Shown: piece by piece, positions 16,030-23,720 of the stretch
How the letters are laid out: every line of letters begins with the position of its first letter
Position numbering within the stretch: the first letter of the stretch is position 1
NCBI RefSeq assembly: GCF_014190935.1
Contig: NZ_JACHVV010000005.1
Coordinates: forward strand, 1-64,000
Source: Chryseomonas sp014190935
Lineage (GTDB): Bacteria; Pseudomonadota; Gammaproteobacteria; Pseudomonadales; Pseudomonadaceae
DNA: 64,000 nucleotides
Direction: 5' to 3'
The notes under the pieces: generated by a model
Told to the model about the DNA's origin: nothing
The model's input: the letters and a program-made list of their open reading frames with translations, nothing else
Databases searched by the model: none
Made by a program: the position numbers and the translations under genes

Positions 16030-17010
16030 ATGAGCACCACCTTGCGCACCCTCACCCTGACCCTGGCCGCCTCCGTGCTGCTGTCCGCCCAGGCCATGGC
16101 CGAACCCAAGCGTCCCGAATGCATCGCCCCGGCCTCCCCGGGTGGTGGCTTCGACCTGACCTGCAAGCTGGCCCAGAGCGGCCTGGTGGAAGCCAAGCTG
16201 CTGGACAAGCCCATGCGCGTGACCTACATGCCCGGCGGCGTGGGCGCGGTGGCCTACAACACCGTGGTAGCCCAGCGGCCGGCGGATGGCGACACCATCG
16301 TCGCCTTCTCCAGCGGTTCGCTGCTGAACCTGGCCCAGGGCAAGTTCGGTCGCTTCGACGAGAAGGCCGTGCGCTGGCTGGCGGCGGTAGGCGCCAGCTA
16401 CGGTGCCATCGCGGTCAAGGCCGATTCGCCCTACAAGACCCTTGGTGACCTGGTCGAGGCGTTGAAGAAGGATCCGAGCAAGGTGGTGATCGGCTCCGGC
16501 GGCACCGTGGGCAGCCAGGACTGGATGCAGACGGCGCTGATCGCCAAGGCCGCCGGCATCAATCCCAAGGACCTGCGCTACGTGGCCCTGGAAGGCGGCG
16601 GCGAGATCGCCACCGCGCTGCTGGGCGGCCACATCCAGGTCGGTAGCACCGACATCTCCGACTCCATGCCCCATGTCGAGGCCGGCAATATGCGCCTGCT
16701 GGCGGTCTTCGCCGAGCAGCGCTTCGACGAACCGGCGATGAAGGACATCCCCACCGCGCGCGAGCAGGGCTACGACATCGTCTGGCCGGTGGTCCGCGGC
16801 TTCTATGTCGGCCCGAAGGTCACCGACGAGCAGTACAACTGGTGGAAAGCCAGCTTCGACAAGCTGCTGGCGTCCGACGACTTCGCCAAGCTGCGTGACC
16901 AGCGCGAGCTCTTCCCCTTCGCCATGACCGGCTCCGAACTGGACGCCTATGTGCAGAAGGAAGTCGCGCGCTACCGCGGCATGGCCAAGGAATTCGGCCT
17001 GATCCAGTAA
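16030..17010 (+). CDS. tctC: Tricarboxylate-binding protein TctC
   Basis: This 326-residue periplasmic solute-binding protein of the tripartite tricarboxylate transporter (TTT) family delivers citrate or a related acid to TctAB. A signal peptide (about residues 1-24, cleavage after AMA) is followed by the PASPGGGFDLTCK loop (family GGxxD motif), YMPGGVGAVAYNTV and the DISDSMPHVEAGNMR stretch. The ribosome site AAGGAAG overlaps an A-rich Hfq/Crc-like site. It heads tctCBA, divergent from tctDE. The substrate is inferred from family and context. Confidence 0.93.
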   Translation: MSTTLRTLTLTLAASVLLSAQAMAEPKRPECIAPASPGGGFDLTCKLAQSGLVEAKLLDKPMRVTYMPGGVGAVAYNTVVAQRPADGDTIVAFSSGSLLNLAQGKFGRFDEKAVRWLAAVGASYGAIAVKADSPYKTLGDLVEALKKDPSKVVIGSGGTVGSQDWMQTALIAKAAGINPKDLRYVALEGGGEIATALLGGHIQVGSTDISDSMPHVEAGNMRLLAVFAEQRFDEPAMKDIPTAREQGYDIVWPVVRGFYVGPKVTDEQYNWWKASFDKLLASDDFAKLRDQRELFPFAMTGSELDAYVQKEVARYRGMAKEFGLIQ

Positions 17011-17026
17011 CAGAGCCCCCGCCCCT

Positions 17027-17043
17027 GGCGCCCTCCGGGCGCC
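17027..17043 (+). other. Stem-loop between tctC and tctB
   Basis: GGCGCCC-TCC-GGGCGCC forms a 7-bp hairpin without a following T run. Such hairpins often protect the upstream mRNA and raise binding-protein yield over the membrane subunits. It also lies 16 bp before the tctB start. Confidence 0.55.
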
Positions 17044-17058
17044 TTCGAGGATGTCGAC

Positions 17059-17517
17059 ATGATCTTCCAACGCGCCTTCATGGCGGTCTGGCTGGTGGCC
17101 GGACTCATCATGCTGTTCATCGCCCGGGATTACCAGGCGCCCTTCTCCTACGAGCCGGTCGGTCCGCGGGCCTATCCGATGCTGATGTTCGGGCTGATGA
17201 GCCTGGGCCTGGCCTATCTGATCATCCGTCCCACGCCGATTGGCGATGGCGAAGACCAGAAGCCGCTGGACGCCTCGTCGCTGCGCAAGGTGGTGGCCTG
17301 CTGCGTCATCTTGCTGGGCTACGCCCTGACCTTCCAGCCGCTGGGCTTCCCCTTGAGCGCCTTCCTGACCGCCACCCTCTGCGGCCTGCTCTATGGCGGC
17401 CGCCTGATGCCCTGTGCCCTGGTCAGCCTGCTGCTCTCGGTCAGTCTCTATGTGCTGTTCGACCGGGTGATGGAAGTCCCCCTACCCCTTGGCGTGCTGG
17501 AATTCCTGGAGGGCTGA
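17059..17517 (+). CDS. tctB: Small membrane subunit TctB
   Basis: This 152-residue protein has four hydrophobic helices and matches TctB, the small, poorly conserved membrane subunit of TTT transporters. The order tctC-tctB-tctA and the 1-bp gap to tctA support the call. The N-terminal region carries FSYEPVGPRAYPM, a typical TctB element. GAGG precedes the ATG by 8 nt. Confidence 0.9.
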   Translation: MIFQRAFMAVWLVAGLIMLFIARDYQAPFSYEPVGPRAYPMLMFGLMSLGLAYLIIRPTPIGDGEDQKPLDASSLRKVVACCVILLGYALTFQPLGFPLSAFLTATLCGLLYGGRLMPCALVSLLLSVSLYVLFDRVMEVPLPLGVLEFLEG

Positions 17518-17518
17518 C

Positions 17519-19027
17519 ATGGAAACCTTGAATTTTCTGATGCAGGGCTTTGGCGTCGCCATGACGCCGACCAACCTGATCGTGGCGCTGATCGGCACCC
17601 TGATCGGCACCGTGGTGGGCCTGCTGCCGGGTCTCGGCCCGATCAACGGCATCGCCCTGCTGATCCCGGTGGCCTTCGCCCTGGGCCTGCCGCCGGAGAC
17701 GTCGCTGATCCTGCTGGCGGCGGTCTATCTGGGTTGCGAATACGGCGGCCGGATCTCTTCGATCCTGCTGAACATCCCCGGCGAAGCCGCGACCATGATG
17801 ACCTGTCTGGACGGCTATCCGCTGGCACGCCAGGGCATGGCGGGCGTGGCCCTGTCGCTGTCGGCCTGGAGCTCCTTCATCGGTGCCTTCATCGCCACCT
17901 GCGGCATGGTGCTGTTCTCGCCGCTGCTGGCCAAGTGGGCGATCGCCTTCGGTCCGGCGGAATACTTCGCGCTGATGGCCCTGGCCATCCTCAGCCTCTC
18001 CGGCATGGCTGCCGAGAAGCCGGTCAAGACCCTGGTCGCCGCGCTCTTCGGCCTGGCCATCGCCTCCGTGGGCATCGACGCCAACAGCGGCGTCTATCGC
18101 TTCACCTTCGACAACGTGCACCTGGCCGATGGCATCGACTTCGTGATCCTGGTGCTGGGGCTGTTCTCGGTGAGCGAACTGCTCCTGCTGCTGGAGCAGA
18201 CCCATCATGGCCAGGTCGCGGTCAAGGCCACCGGGCGCATGCTGTTCAACGTGCGCGAAGCCCGCAGCGTGTTCATGGTCAACCTGCGCAGTTCGGTGAG
18301 CGGCTTCATCATCGGCGTCCTGCCGGGTGCCGGCGCGACCCTGGCCAGTGCCCTGGCCTACACCACCGAGAAGCGCATGGCCGGTGCCGATGGCAAGTTC
18401 GGCAAGGGTGACCTGCGTGGCCTGGCTGCGCCGGAAACCGCCATCGGCGCGGCGGTGTGCGGCAACATGATTCCCATGCTGACCCTGGGCATCCCCGGCT
18501 CGGGCACCACCGCGGTAATGATCGGCGCCTTGACCCTGTACAACATCACCCCCGGCCCGCTGCTGTTCCAGAACGAGCCGAATCTGGTGTGGGGGCTGAT
18601 CGCCTCGCTGTTCATCGCCAACGTGATGCTGCTGATCCTCAACGTGCCCATGGTGAAGATGTTCACCAAGATCCTCGATGTGCCGAACTGGTCGCTGGCC
18701 CCGGCCATCGCCATCATCACCGGCATCGGCGTCTACGCGGTGCACGCCACTACCTTCGACCTGGTGCTGATGGTCTGCGTGGGCATCTTCGGCTACATCA
18801 TGCGCAAACTGGACTTCCCGCTCTCGCCGCTGCTGCTGGGCTTCATCCTCGGCGAGCTGATGGAGACGAGTCTGAGACGCGCCCTGTCGATCTCCAACGG
18901 CGAAGTGGGCATCCTCTGGCAGAGCGGCATCAGCCAGGTCATCTGGATCATCTGCATCCTGATGGTGGCCCTGCCCTTCTACCGTGCTTGGCGCAAGCGC
19001 CGCGCGCCCAAGCCCGCGACCGTCTGA
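17519..19027 (+). CDS. tctA: Large membrane subunit TctA
   Basis: This 502-residue polytopic inner-membrane protein is the large permease subunit of the tripartite tricarboxylate transporter, driven by an ion gradient rather than ATP. Family motifs include LIGTVVGLLPGLGPINGIAL (about residues 27-46), CEYGGRISSILLNIPGE and the second repeat IIGVLPGAGATLAS with TLGIPGSGTTAVM. I used the ATG at 17519, just after the tctB stop; ten more in-frame codons upstream lie inside tctB. A terminator follows within 20 bp. Confidence 0.95.
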   Translation: METLNFLMQGFGVAMTPTNLIVALIGTLIGTVVGLLPGLGPINGIALLIPVAFALGLPPETSLILLAAVYLGCEYGGRISSILLNIPGEAATMMTCLDGYPLARQGMAGVALSLSAWSSFIGAFIATCGMVLFSPLLAKWAIAFGPAEYFALMALAILSLSGMAAEKPVKTLVAALFGLAIASVGIDANSGVYRFTFDNVHLADGIDFVILVLGLFSVSELLLLLEQTHHGQVAVKATGRMLFNVREARSVFMVNLRSSVSGFIIGVLPGAGATLASALAYTTEKRMAGADGKFGKGDLRGLAAPETAIGAAVCGNMIPMLTLGIPGSGTTAVMIGALTLYNITPGPLLFQNEPNLVWGLIASLFIANVMLLILNVPMVKMFTKILDVPNWSLAPAIAIITGIGVYAVHATTFDLVLMVCVGIFGYIMRKLDFPLSPLLLGFILGELMETSLRRALSISNGEVGILWQSGISQVIWIICILMVALPFYRAWRKRRAPKPATV

Positions 19028-19040
19028 GGTCGGTGATAGC

Positions 19041-19080
19041 AGCGCCCGCGGCCGGAGTCCTTCCGCCCGCGGGCGCTTTC
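19041..19080 (+). terminator. Terminator of tctCBA
   Basis: AGCGCCCGCGG (19041-19051) pairs with CCGCGGGCGCT (19067-19077) around a GC-rich loop, followed by TTC. It sits between the convergent tctA and rsmJ stops. The T run is short, so efficiency is uncertain. Confidence 0.65.
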
Positions 19081-19082
19081 GT

Positions 19083-19865
19083 TCAGGCGGACTTGAAGCT
19101 CTTCTTCGGATAGATGTCATAGCGGCTGGACTTGCCCTCCAGCACATAGCCCGGCTTCACGCCTTCGATGGCCGGCGCCTTGCGCGGGCGCTTGACCACC
19201 ACCCGGTGACTGGCGCGGGTCAGGGCCGCGGCCAGCAGCGCCGGGGCGTCCAGGTCGTCGCCCACCAGCGGCCGGAACAGGCGCATCTCCTTTTTCACCA
19301 GGGCGCTCTTGTCGCGGTGGGGGAACATCGGATCCAGGTAGATCACCTCGGGCGCCTCGCCCTCCCCGCGCTGCAGGTAGGTGGTGGAGTCGGCCTGCAC
19401 CAGGGTCATGAGAGCGGCAATGCCGGCCGCTTCGTGATCCCGAGCGGCGCGGGCGAGACCGTCTTCGAGCAGGGCGGCGATCAGCGGCTGGCGTTCCAGC
19501 AGCGTCACCGTGCAGCCCAGGGTCGCCAGCACGAAGGCATCGCGGCCCAGACCCGCGGTGGCATCGAGGATGCGCGGGCGCACGCCTGGGCCGACCCCGA
19601 CCGCCTTGGCGATCATCTGGCCGGCGCCGCCGCCGAACTTGCGCCGGTGCGCCGCCGCACCCTCGACGAAGTCCACCCGTACCGGACCCGGTGCCTCCGG
19701 GCCGCGCTGCACCAGTTGCAGGCCCTGAGTACCAACTTGCAGGGCGAATTCCTCGGTCGTGGCGGTGCCCAGGGGCAGACCCAGGCGCGCGGCCCAGGCA
19801 GCGGCGGCCTCGATGAAGGCGGGTTCCAGGGCTTCGACGATAAGCGCGGGGCAGGCGGTGGACAT
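19083..19865 (-). CDS. rsmJ: 16S rRNA (guanine-1516-N2) methyltransferase RsmJ
   Basis: RsmJ methylates G1516 of 16S rRNA using S-adenosylmethionine. The 260-residue protein has the SAM-binding motif DATAGLGRDAFVLATLG (about residues 122-138), LLERQPLIAALLEDGL, and the catalytic motif YLDPMFPHR. The FVEGAAAHRRKFGGG segment is also typical. The frame is open 114 codons further upstream, but those codons overlap the extensin-like gene and look like noise; MSTACPALIVE at 19865 is the family start. Confidence 0.93.
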   Translation of the reverse strand: MSTACPALIVEALEPAFIEAAAAWAARLGLPLGTATTEEFALQVGTQGLQLVQRGPEAPGPVRVDFVEGAAAHRRKFGGGAGQMIAKAVGVGPGVRPRILDATAGLGRDAFVLATLGCTVTLLERQPLIAALLEDGLARAARDHEAAGIAALMTLVQADSTTYLQRGEGEAPEVIYLDPMFPHRDKSALVKKEMRLFRPLVGDDLDAPALLAAALTRASHRVVVKRPRKAPAIEGVKPGYVLEGKSSRYDIYPKKSFKSA

Positions 19866-19896
19866 GGGCGACTCGCTGGCGAAAAGACCGGCCATT

Positions 19897-20598
19897 CTAC
19901 CGGCAGACGCGAAAGCCACCCATGTCGACATGGAAATGATCGCGGTGCGCCGCGTTGTAGTCCGGTCCCAGGGTGGTATTGAAAGAGCGGCAGGCGCCAT
20001 CACGCACCAGCCGCAGGAAGCTCTGGGCCTGGGGATCGCCGGTCCAGTCCCGCGCCACGCTGATCCGCCGACCGTCGGCCAGGCGCAGCCCGGCGATGTC
20101 CAGGGCATTGGCAGTAGCGTGCTGACTGCGCCGGCCGCTGGCGCGGCCATAGATGTTGCGGCAGGCGAAGCTGCCATAGTGCTCCACCTCGGCCACTCGC
20201 TGACCATAGACGGCTTCGGCCGCCGGCTGCAGGGCCTGCCGCTCGAACAGCGCGAAACTCACCGCCAGGGGACAGCTGGCGAGGAAGCTGCCGCTGAGTC
20301 TTACCCCTTCGCCGCGCTGGATGCGCACCGTCCGCTCCAGCGGGCAGCCGGCCGAACCCGCATTGCCGCGCAATTCACGATAGTTGAGCGCCGAGGTGGC
20401 CAGGGACGTCGCGCAATAGTCGGCATCGGCCTGCAGTCGCCAGAGCTTGAGTCGGGTGACGGCATTGGTGGGGGCCTGGATATCCAGCGGCGCCCAGGGG
20501 TTGTAGGCCGGCGGAAGGCGCAGCCAGCCCTGGTCGAAGGCGGTGTGCAGACCGCCATAGAGCAGGATGACGAGACCGAGCAGGTGTCTGGCTTTCAT
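19897..20598 (-). CDS. Extensin-like domain protein
   Basis: This 233-residue protein has an N-terminal membrane anchor or signal (about residues 5-20) and an extensin-like C-terminal domain, a D,D-peptidase-like fold. Visible elements are a Cys-rich body (YCATSL, GCPLE, SCPLAVSF, FACRNIYG), RRSQHATANALDIAG with metal-ligand-like His and Asp, and HRDHFHVDMG near the C terminus, which resembles the zinc site of M15 peptidases. It would act in the periplasm on the cell wall, but this is inference. It precedes rsmJ by 31 bp. Confidence 0.82.
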   Translation of the reverse strand: MKARHLLGLVILLYGGLHTAFDQGWLRLPPAYNPWAPLDIQAPTNAVTRLKLWRLQADADYCATSLATSALNYRELRGNAGSAGCPLERTVRIQRGEGVRLSGSFLASCPLAVSFALFERQALQPAAEAVYGQRVAEVEHYGSFACRNIYGRASGRRSQHATANALDIAGLRLADGRRISVARDWTGDPQAQSFLRLVRDGACRSFNTTLGPDYNAAHRDHFHVDMGGFRVCR

Positions 20599-20706
20599 GC
20601 GGCGCGCCGAAGGGGGATCGTGAAGCGAGAGACTTCATCTGACCGGAGCGGACAACGGGAATGCCGGCGAAAACGTCGCCAAACGTATCGCGGCAGACGG
20701 CTCGGG

Positions 20707-21564
20707 CTAGAGCAGGCCGAGTTGTTCGGTGTCGGCGGTGCTCAACTCGGGCAACGCGGGCAAGCCGGGCAGGCGCTCACGCAGCTGGGCGTGGAATCTC
20801 AGGGCCAGTTCGGGCGCCTGGCGGTTGTCCGGGGTGTGCAGGAAGACATAGGGCACCTTACCCGCCTCGATCCAGTCGGCCACCCGGGTGACCCACTTGG
20901 CCAGGTAATAGTCGTTGGCGGCCAGCTCCAGGCGGCCGATGAAGCGCACCTGGGGATGCTCGCTGAACGCCAGGGCGCGCGCCGGTACCCGCGGCTTCTT
21001 GGCCTGGGCCAGGCGCACGGCCGGCTCGCTCGGATCGGCGCTGAACAGGGCCGCGGAATCCAGACCGACACGCTCCACGCCCAGGTCCATGAACAGGCGG
21101 TTCAGGGCCCGCTCGGACTCGCCCTTGTCGAAAAAGGCCAGGTGCCGGACCTCCACCGCCAGGGCGCAACGCGGCGCCATGGCCGCGAGAAAGACCTGCA
21201 GTTCCTTGAGCCGATCGGGCCCGAAGCCGGCGGGCAGCTGCAGCCACAGCGGACTGGCCCGCTCGCCGAGGGGCGCCAGCAGCTCGAGGAAGGTGCGTGC
21301 GCTGGCGAGCTGCACGCGCAGATCCTCGGCATGGCTGATGTCGCGGGGAAACTTGGCACAGAAGCGGAAGTCGGCAGGCATCAGCTCGGCCCAGCGGCGG
21401 ATGGTGTCCGCCGCTGGCCAGGCATAGAAGGTGGTGTTGCCTTCCACGGCATTGAACACCTGGGCGTAGCGCGGCAGGAAATCACCCGGACGCAGGCCGT
21501 GGTAGAGGCTTTCACGCCAGGCGTTGTCGTTCCAAGAGGGGCAGCCGAGAAAATACGGCAGCAT
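20707..21564 (-). CDS. DUF72 (YecE-like) protein
   Basis: This 285-residue protein matches the DUF72/YecE TIM-barrel family of unknown function: GCPSWNDNAW near the N terminus, the YAQVFNAVEGNTTFYAWP stretch and FRFCAKFPRDISH, then VEVRHLAFF and the C-terminal YVFLHTPDNRQAPE. Length is normal. It overlaps the upstream 119-codon ORF stop by 1 nt, suggesting cotranscription. No specific role can be assigned. Confidence 0.88.
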   Translation of the reverse strand: MLPYFLGCPSWNDNAWRESLYHGLRPGDFLPRYAQVFNAVEGNTTFYAWPAADTIRRWAELMPADFRFCAKFPRDISHAEDLRVQLASARTFLELLAPLGERASPLWLQLPAGFGPDRLKELQVFLAAMAPRCALAVEVRHLAFFDKGESERALNRLFMDLGVERVGLDSAALFSADPSEPAVRLAQAKKPRVPARALAFSEHPQVRFIGRLELAANDYYLAKWVTRVADWIEAGKVPYVFLHTPDNRQAPELALRFHAQLRERLPGLPALPELSTADTEQLGLL

Positions 21565-21923
21565 CAGGCGTAGAGATCGAGGCCCACGACGCTGGAGGAG
21601 CCGTCCGCCTCGGCGCCGAGGGCAGCGGTGCTGCCGTAGCTGGCCAGGGCCTGCTGGGCGCGCGCGGTGAGCTGGCTGGCGAAGCGCCCTTCCCGCTCGC
21701 TGAGCACCAGGCCATTGCCGCCGCCGTTGCCGGTATCGGTTGCCGCGGCCGCCTCGACGCGGCGAACGGGCGCGACGTCGGGCCGGGCATTACCCGTGGT
21801 CTCGCGGGCAATGGCGTTCTGACGGGCGTCCTCGTCCTTCGCCACCTCGCGTACGGGTGTGACCGCGCGCGAGGAACGATTCAGAGGATAAGCAGAGGAG
21901 GAATAGCCGCTGTCAATGCGCAT
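21564..21923 (-). CDS. Hypothetical Ala/Arg-rich small protein
   Basis: This 119-residue ORF lies directly before the DUF72 gene with a 1-nt overlap. It lacks a signal peptide and membrane segment. The first 90 residues look disordered, rich in Ala, Arg, Glu and Gly; residues about 72-100 (LSEREGRFASQLTARAQQAL) may form a helix. Codon use resembles neighbouring genes. I recognise no family. Confidence 0.6.
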   Translation of the reverse strand: MRIDSGYSSSAYPLNRSSRAVTPVREVAKDEDARQNAIARETTGNARPDVAPVRRVEAAAATDTGNGGGNGLVLSEREGRFASQLTARAQQALASYGSTAALGAEADGSSSVVGLDLYA

Positions 21924-22060
21924 GGCAGGTCCCGAACGGATGGCACTACTCTAAGTAGGGTCGAAAGCTATGACAATCAAGGGCCGGACGCCCGTCGCGA
22001 CCGGCGGACGAGCGGCATCTACAGCTTGGACGTCAGACTATTACGCCGGGTTTCCTGACG

Positions 22061-22744
22061 TCAGACCGACTGTTTGGGAGTGGCGACCCGATCACGCAGA
22101 TAGACGGGTTGCGCCGCTTCGGATTCGGCCGACACGGCTTCACCGCGCTGCCAGGCCGTGGCCGCCAGGACCGCCAGGTCCTGCGCATGGGGCAACAGGG
22201 TGGCATCCCGCTCGGTCAGCGGCACGGCCATGCGGCCGACATAACCCCAGCCGGTGCCGGCACCGAACCAGTCACCGGTGGCGCCGGCCGGCAGGACGAC
22301 GGCTTCGGGTGCCAGCACGGCTTCCGTCCCCGCCAGCACCATGGCGTCGCCGGCGAGGCGATAGCAACCCCAGTAGACCTCGTCCATGCGCGCATCGATG
22401 GCGGCGGCCACCTGGGTCACGCCACGCTCGCGCCAGGCGCGCTGGGCGATGATCGCCAGATTCGACACCGGCAGTACCGGCCGATCCAGACCGAAGGCCA
22501 GGCCCTGCACCACGCCGATGGCGATGCGTACGCCGGTGAAGGCGCCCGGACCGCGACCGAAGGCGATGGCGTCCACCTGCGCCAGGCTCAGACCGGTCTC
22601 GGCCAGCACCTCCTGCACCATGGGCAGGACCCGCTGGGCATGCAGGCGCGGCGCGATCTCGTAGCGATGGATGATCTCGTCGCCCAGATGCAAGGCGACC
22701 GAACAGGCTTCGGTGGCGGTGTCGAGGGCGAGCAGGATGGACAT
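22061..22744 (-). CDS. tsaB: tRNA t6A modification protein TsaB
   Basis: TsaB (YeaZ) is the scaffold partner of TsaD and TsaE in making threonylcarbamoyl-adenosine at position 37 of ANN-decoding tRNAs. The 227-residue product starts MSILLALDTATEACSVAL, an ASKHA-fold N terminus, and has FGRGPGAFTGVRIAIGVVQGLAFG (about residues 63-86), the most conserved TsaB region. It lies beside adk and ppc as in P. aeruginosa. Confidence 0.95.
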   Translation of the reverse strand: MSILLALDTATEACSVALHLGDEIIHRYEIAPRLHAQRVLPMVQEVLAETGLSLAQVDAIAFGRGPGAFTGVRIAIGVVQGLAFGLDRPVLPVSNLAIIAQRAWRERGVTQVAAAIDARMDEVYWGCYRLAGDAMVLAGTEAVLAPEAVVLPAGATGDWFGAGTGWGYVGRMAVPLTERDATLLPHAQDLAVLAATAWQRGEAVSAESEAAQPVYLRDRVATPKQSV

Positions 22745-22882
22745 GGGGCGAATCCGCGACTAGGGAAAAGGGCTGCGCATTCTAGAGGAAGACGGGACGC
22801 GAGGGGACCCGCCCATCGGTCATGACGCCAGGACGGCGCCTTGACCAGACCGCCTGCAGGCACAGGCGGCCGTTACCGGCCG

Positions 22883-23530
22883 CTAGTTCAGGGCCTGCAG
22901 CACCTTGGCGGTGATGGCATCCACCGAACCCACGCCCTCGATGCGGCTGCACTTCGGCGTGCCCTGGGCGGCGCCCAGCTTCTGGTAGAAGTCCACCAGC
23001 GGCTTGGTCTGGGAATGATAGAGGTCGAGACGCTTGCGAATGGTGGCTTCGCGGTCGTCCTCGCGCTGTACCAGCGGCTCGCCGGTCAGGTCGTCGGTGT
23101 CGGCGACCTTCGGCGGATTGTGCTCGACGTGATAGACGCGACCCGAACCCGGGTGCACGCGGCGACCGGACAGGCGCTGGACGATTTCCTCGTCATCGAC
23201 GGCGATTTCCAGCACGTGGTCGATCTTGACGCCGGCGGCTTCGAGGGCTTCGGCCTGGGGAATGGTGCGCGGGAAGCCGTCGAACAGGAAACCCTTGGCG
23301 CAATCGGCGTCGAGGATGCGTTCGCTGATCAGGGCGATGATGATCTCGTCGGAGACCAGGCCGCCATTGTCCATGATGTCCTTGACCTGGAGGCCCAGGG
23401 GCGTGCCGGCCTTGACCGCGGCACGCAGCATGTCGCCGGTGGAAACCTGCGGAATGCCGAATTTCTCAGTGATGAACCGGGCCTGAGTACCTTTGCCGGC
23501 ACCGGGCGCTCCCAGCAGGATTACGCGCAT
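22883..23530 (-). CDS. adk: Adenylate kinase
   Basis: Adenylate kinase interconverts ATP + AMP and 2 ADP. The 215-residue protein has the P-loop GAPGAGKGTQ (residues 7-16), the AMP-binding DGFPRTIPQ motif and a long LID domain (GRRVHPGSGRVYH) without zinc-binding cysteines. I chose the ATG at 23530 because AAGGAG lies 7 nt before it; 40 upstream in-frame codons do not fit the family. An inverted repeat follows the stop but lacks a T run. Confidence 0.97.
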   Translation of the reverse strand: MRVILLGAPGAGKGTQARFITEKFGIPQVSTGDMLRAAVKAGTPLGLQVKDIMDNGGLVSDEIIIALISERILDADCAKGFLFDGFPRTIPQAEALEAAGVKIDHVLEIAVDDEEIVQRLSGRRVHPGSGRVYHVEHNPPKVADTDDLTGEPLVQREDDREATIRKRLDLYHSQTKPLVDFYQKLGAAQGTPKCSRIEGVGSVDAITAKVLQALN

Positions 23531-23720
23531 CTGTTGCTCCTTAGAATGGTCTCGGACTGGCAGCCCGCGCGGGGCGCTGTCGCGATGATTGTTGTCGACG
23601 ACACGAGACGGCCAAAGGGACCAACCATACACAGCGCCCCCTGGCCGCACAAGTTACCAAGCGTCGCAGGTGCCGGGGCCGTCCAGACAACTCCGGACCC
23701 CGGCAAAGGCGACAGTCTGT

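Noticed and set aside
19866..20207. 114-codon N-terminal extension of rsmJ
   Set aside because: It overlaps the extensin-like gene in another frame and does not look like RsmJ.
22850..22885. Inverted repeats after adk as a terminator
   Set aside because: CCGCCTG/CAGGCGG and GCGGCCG/CGGCCGC pair well, but no T run follows on the minus strand, and the two overlap.
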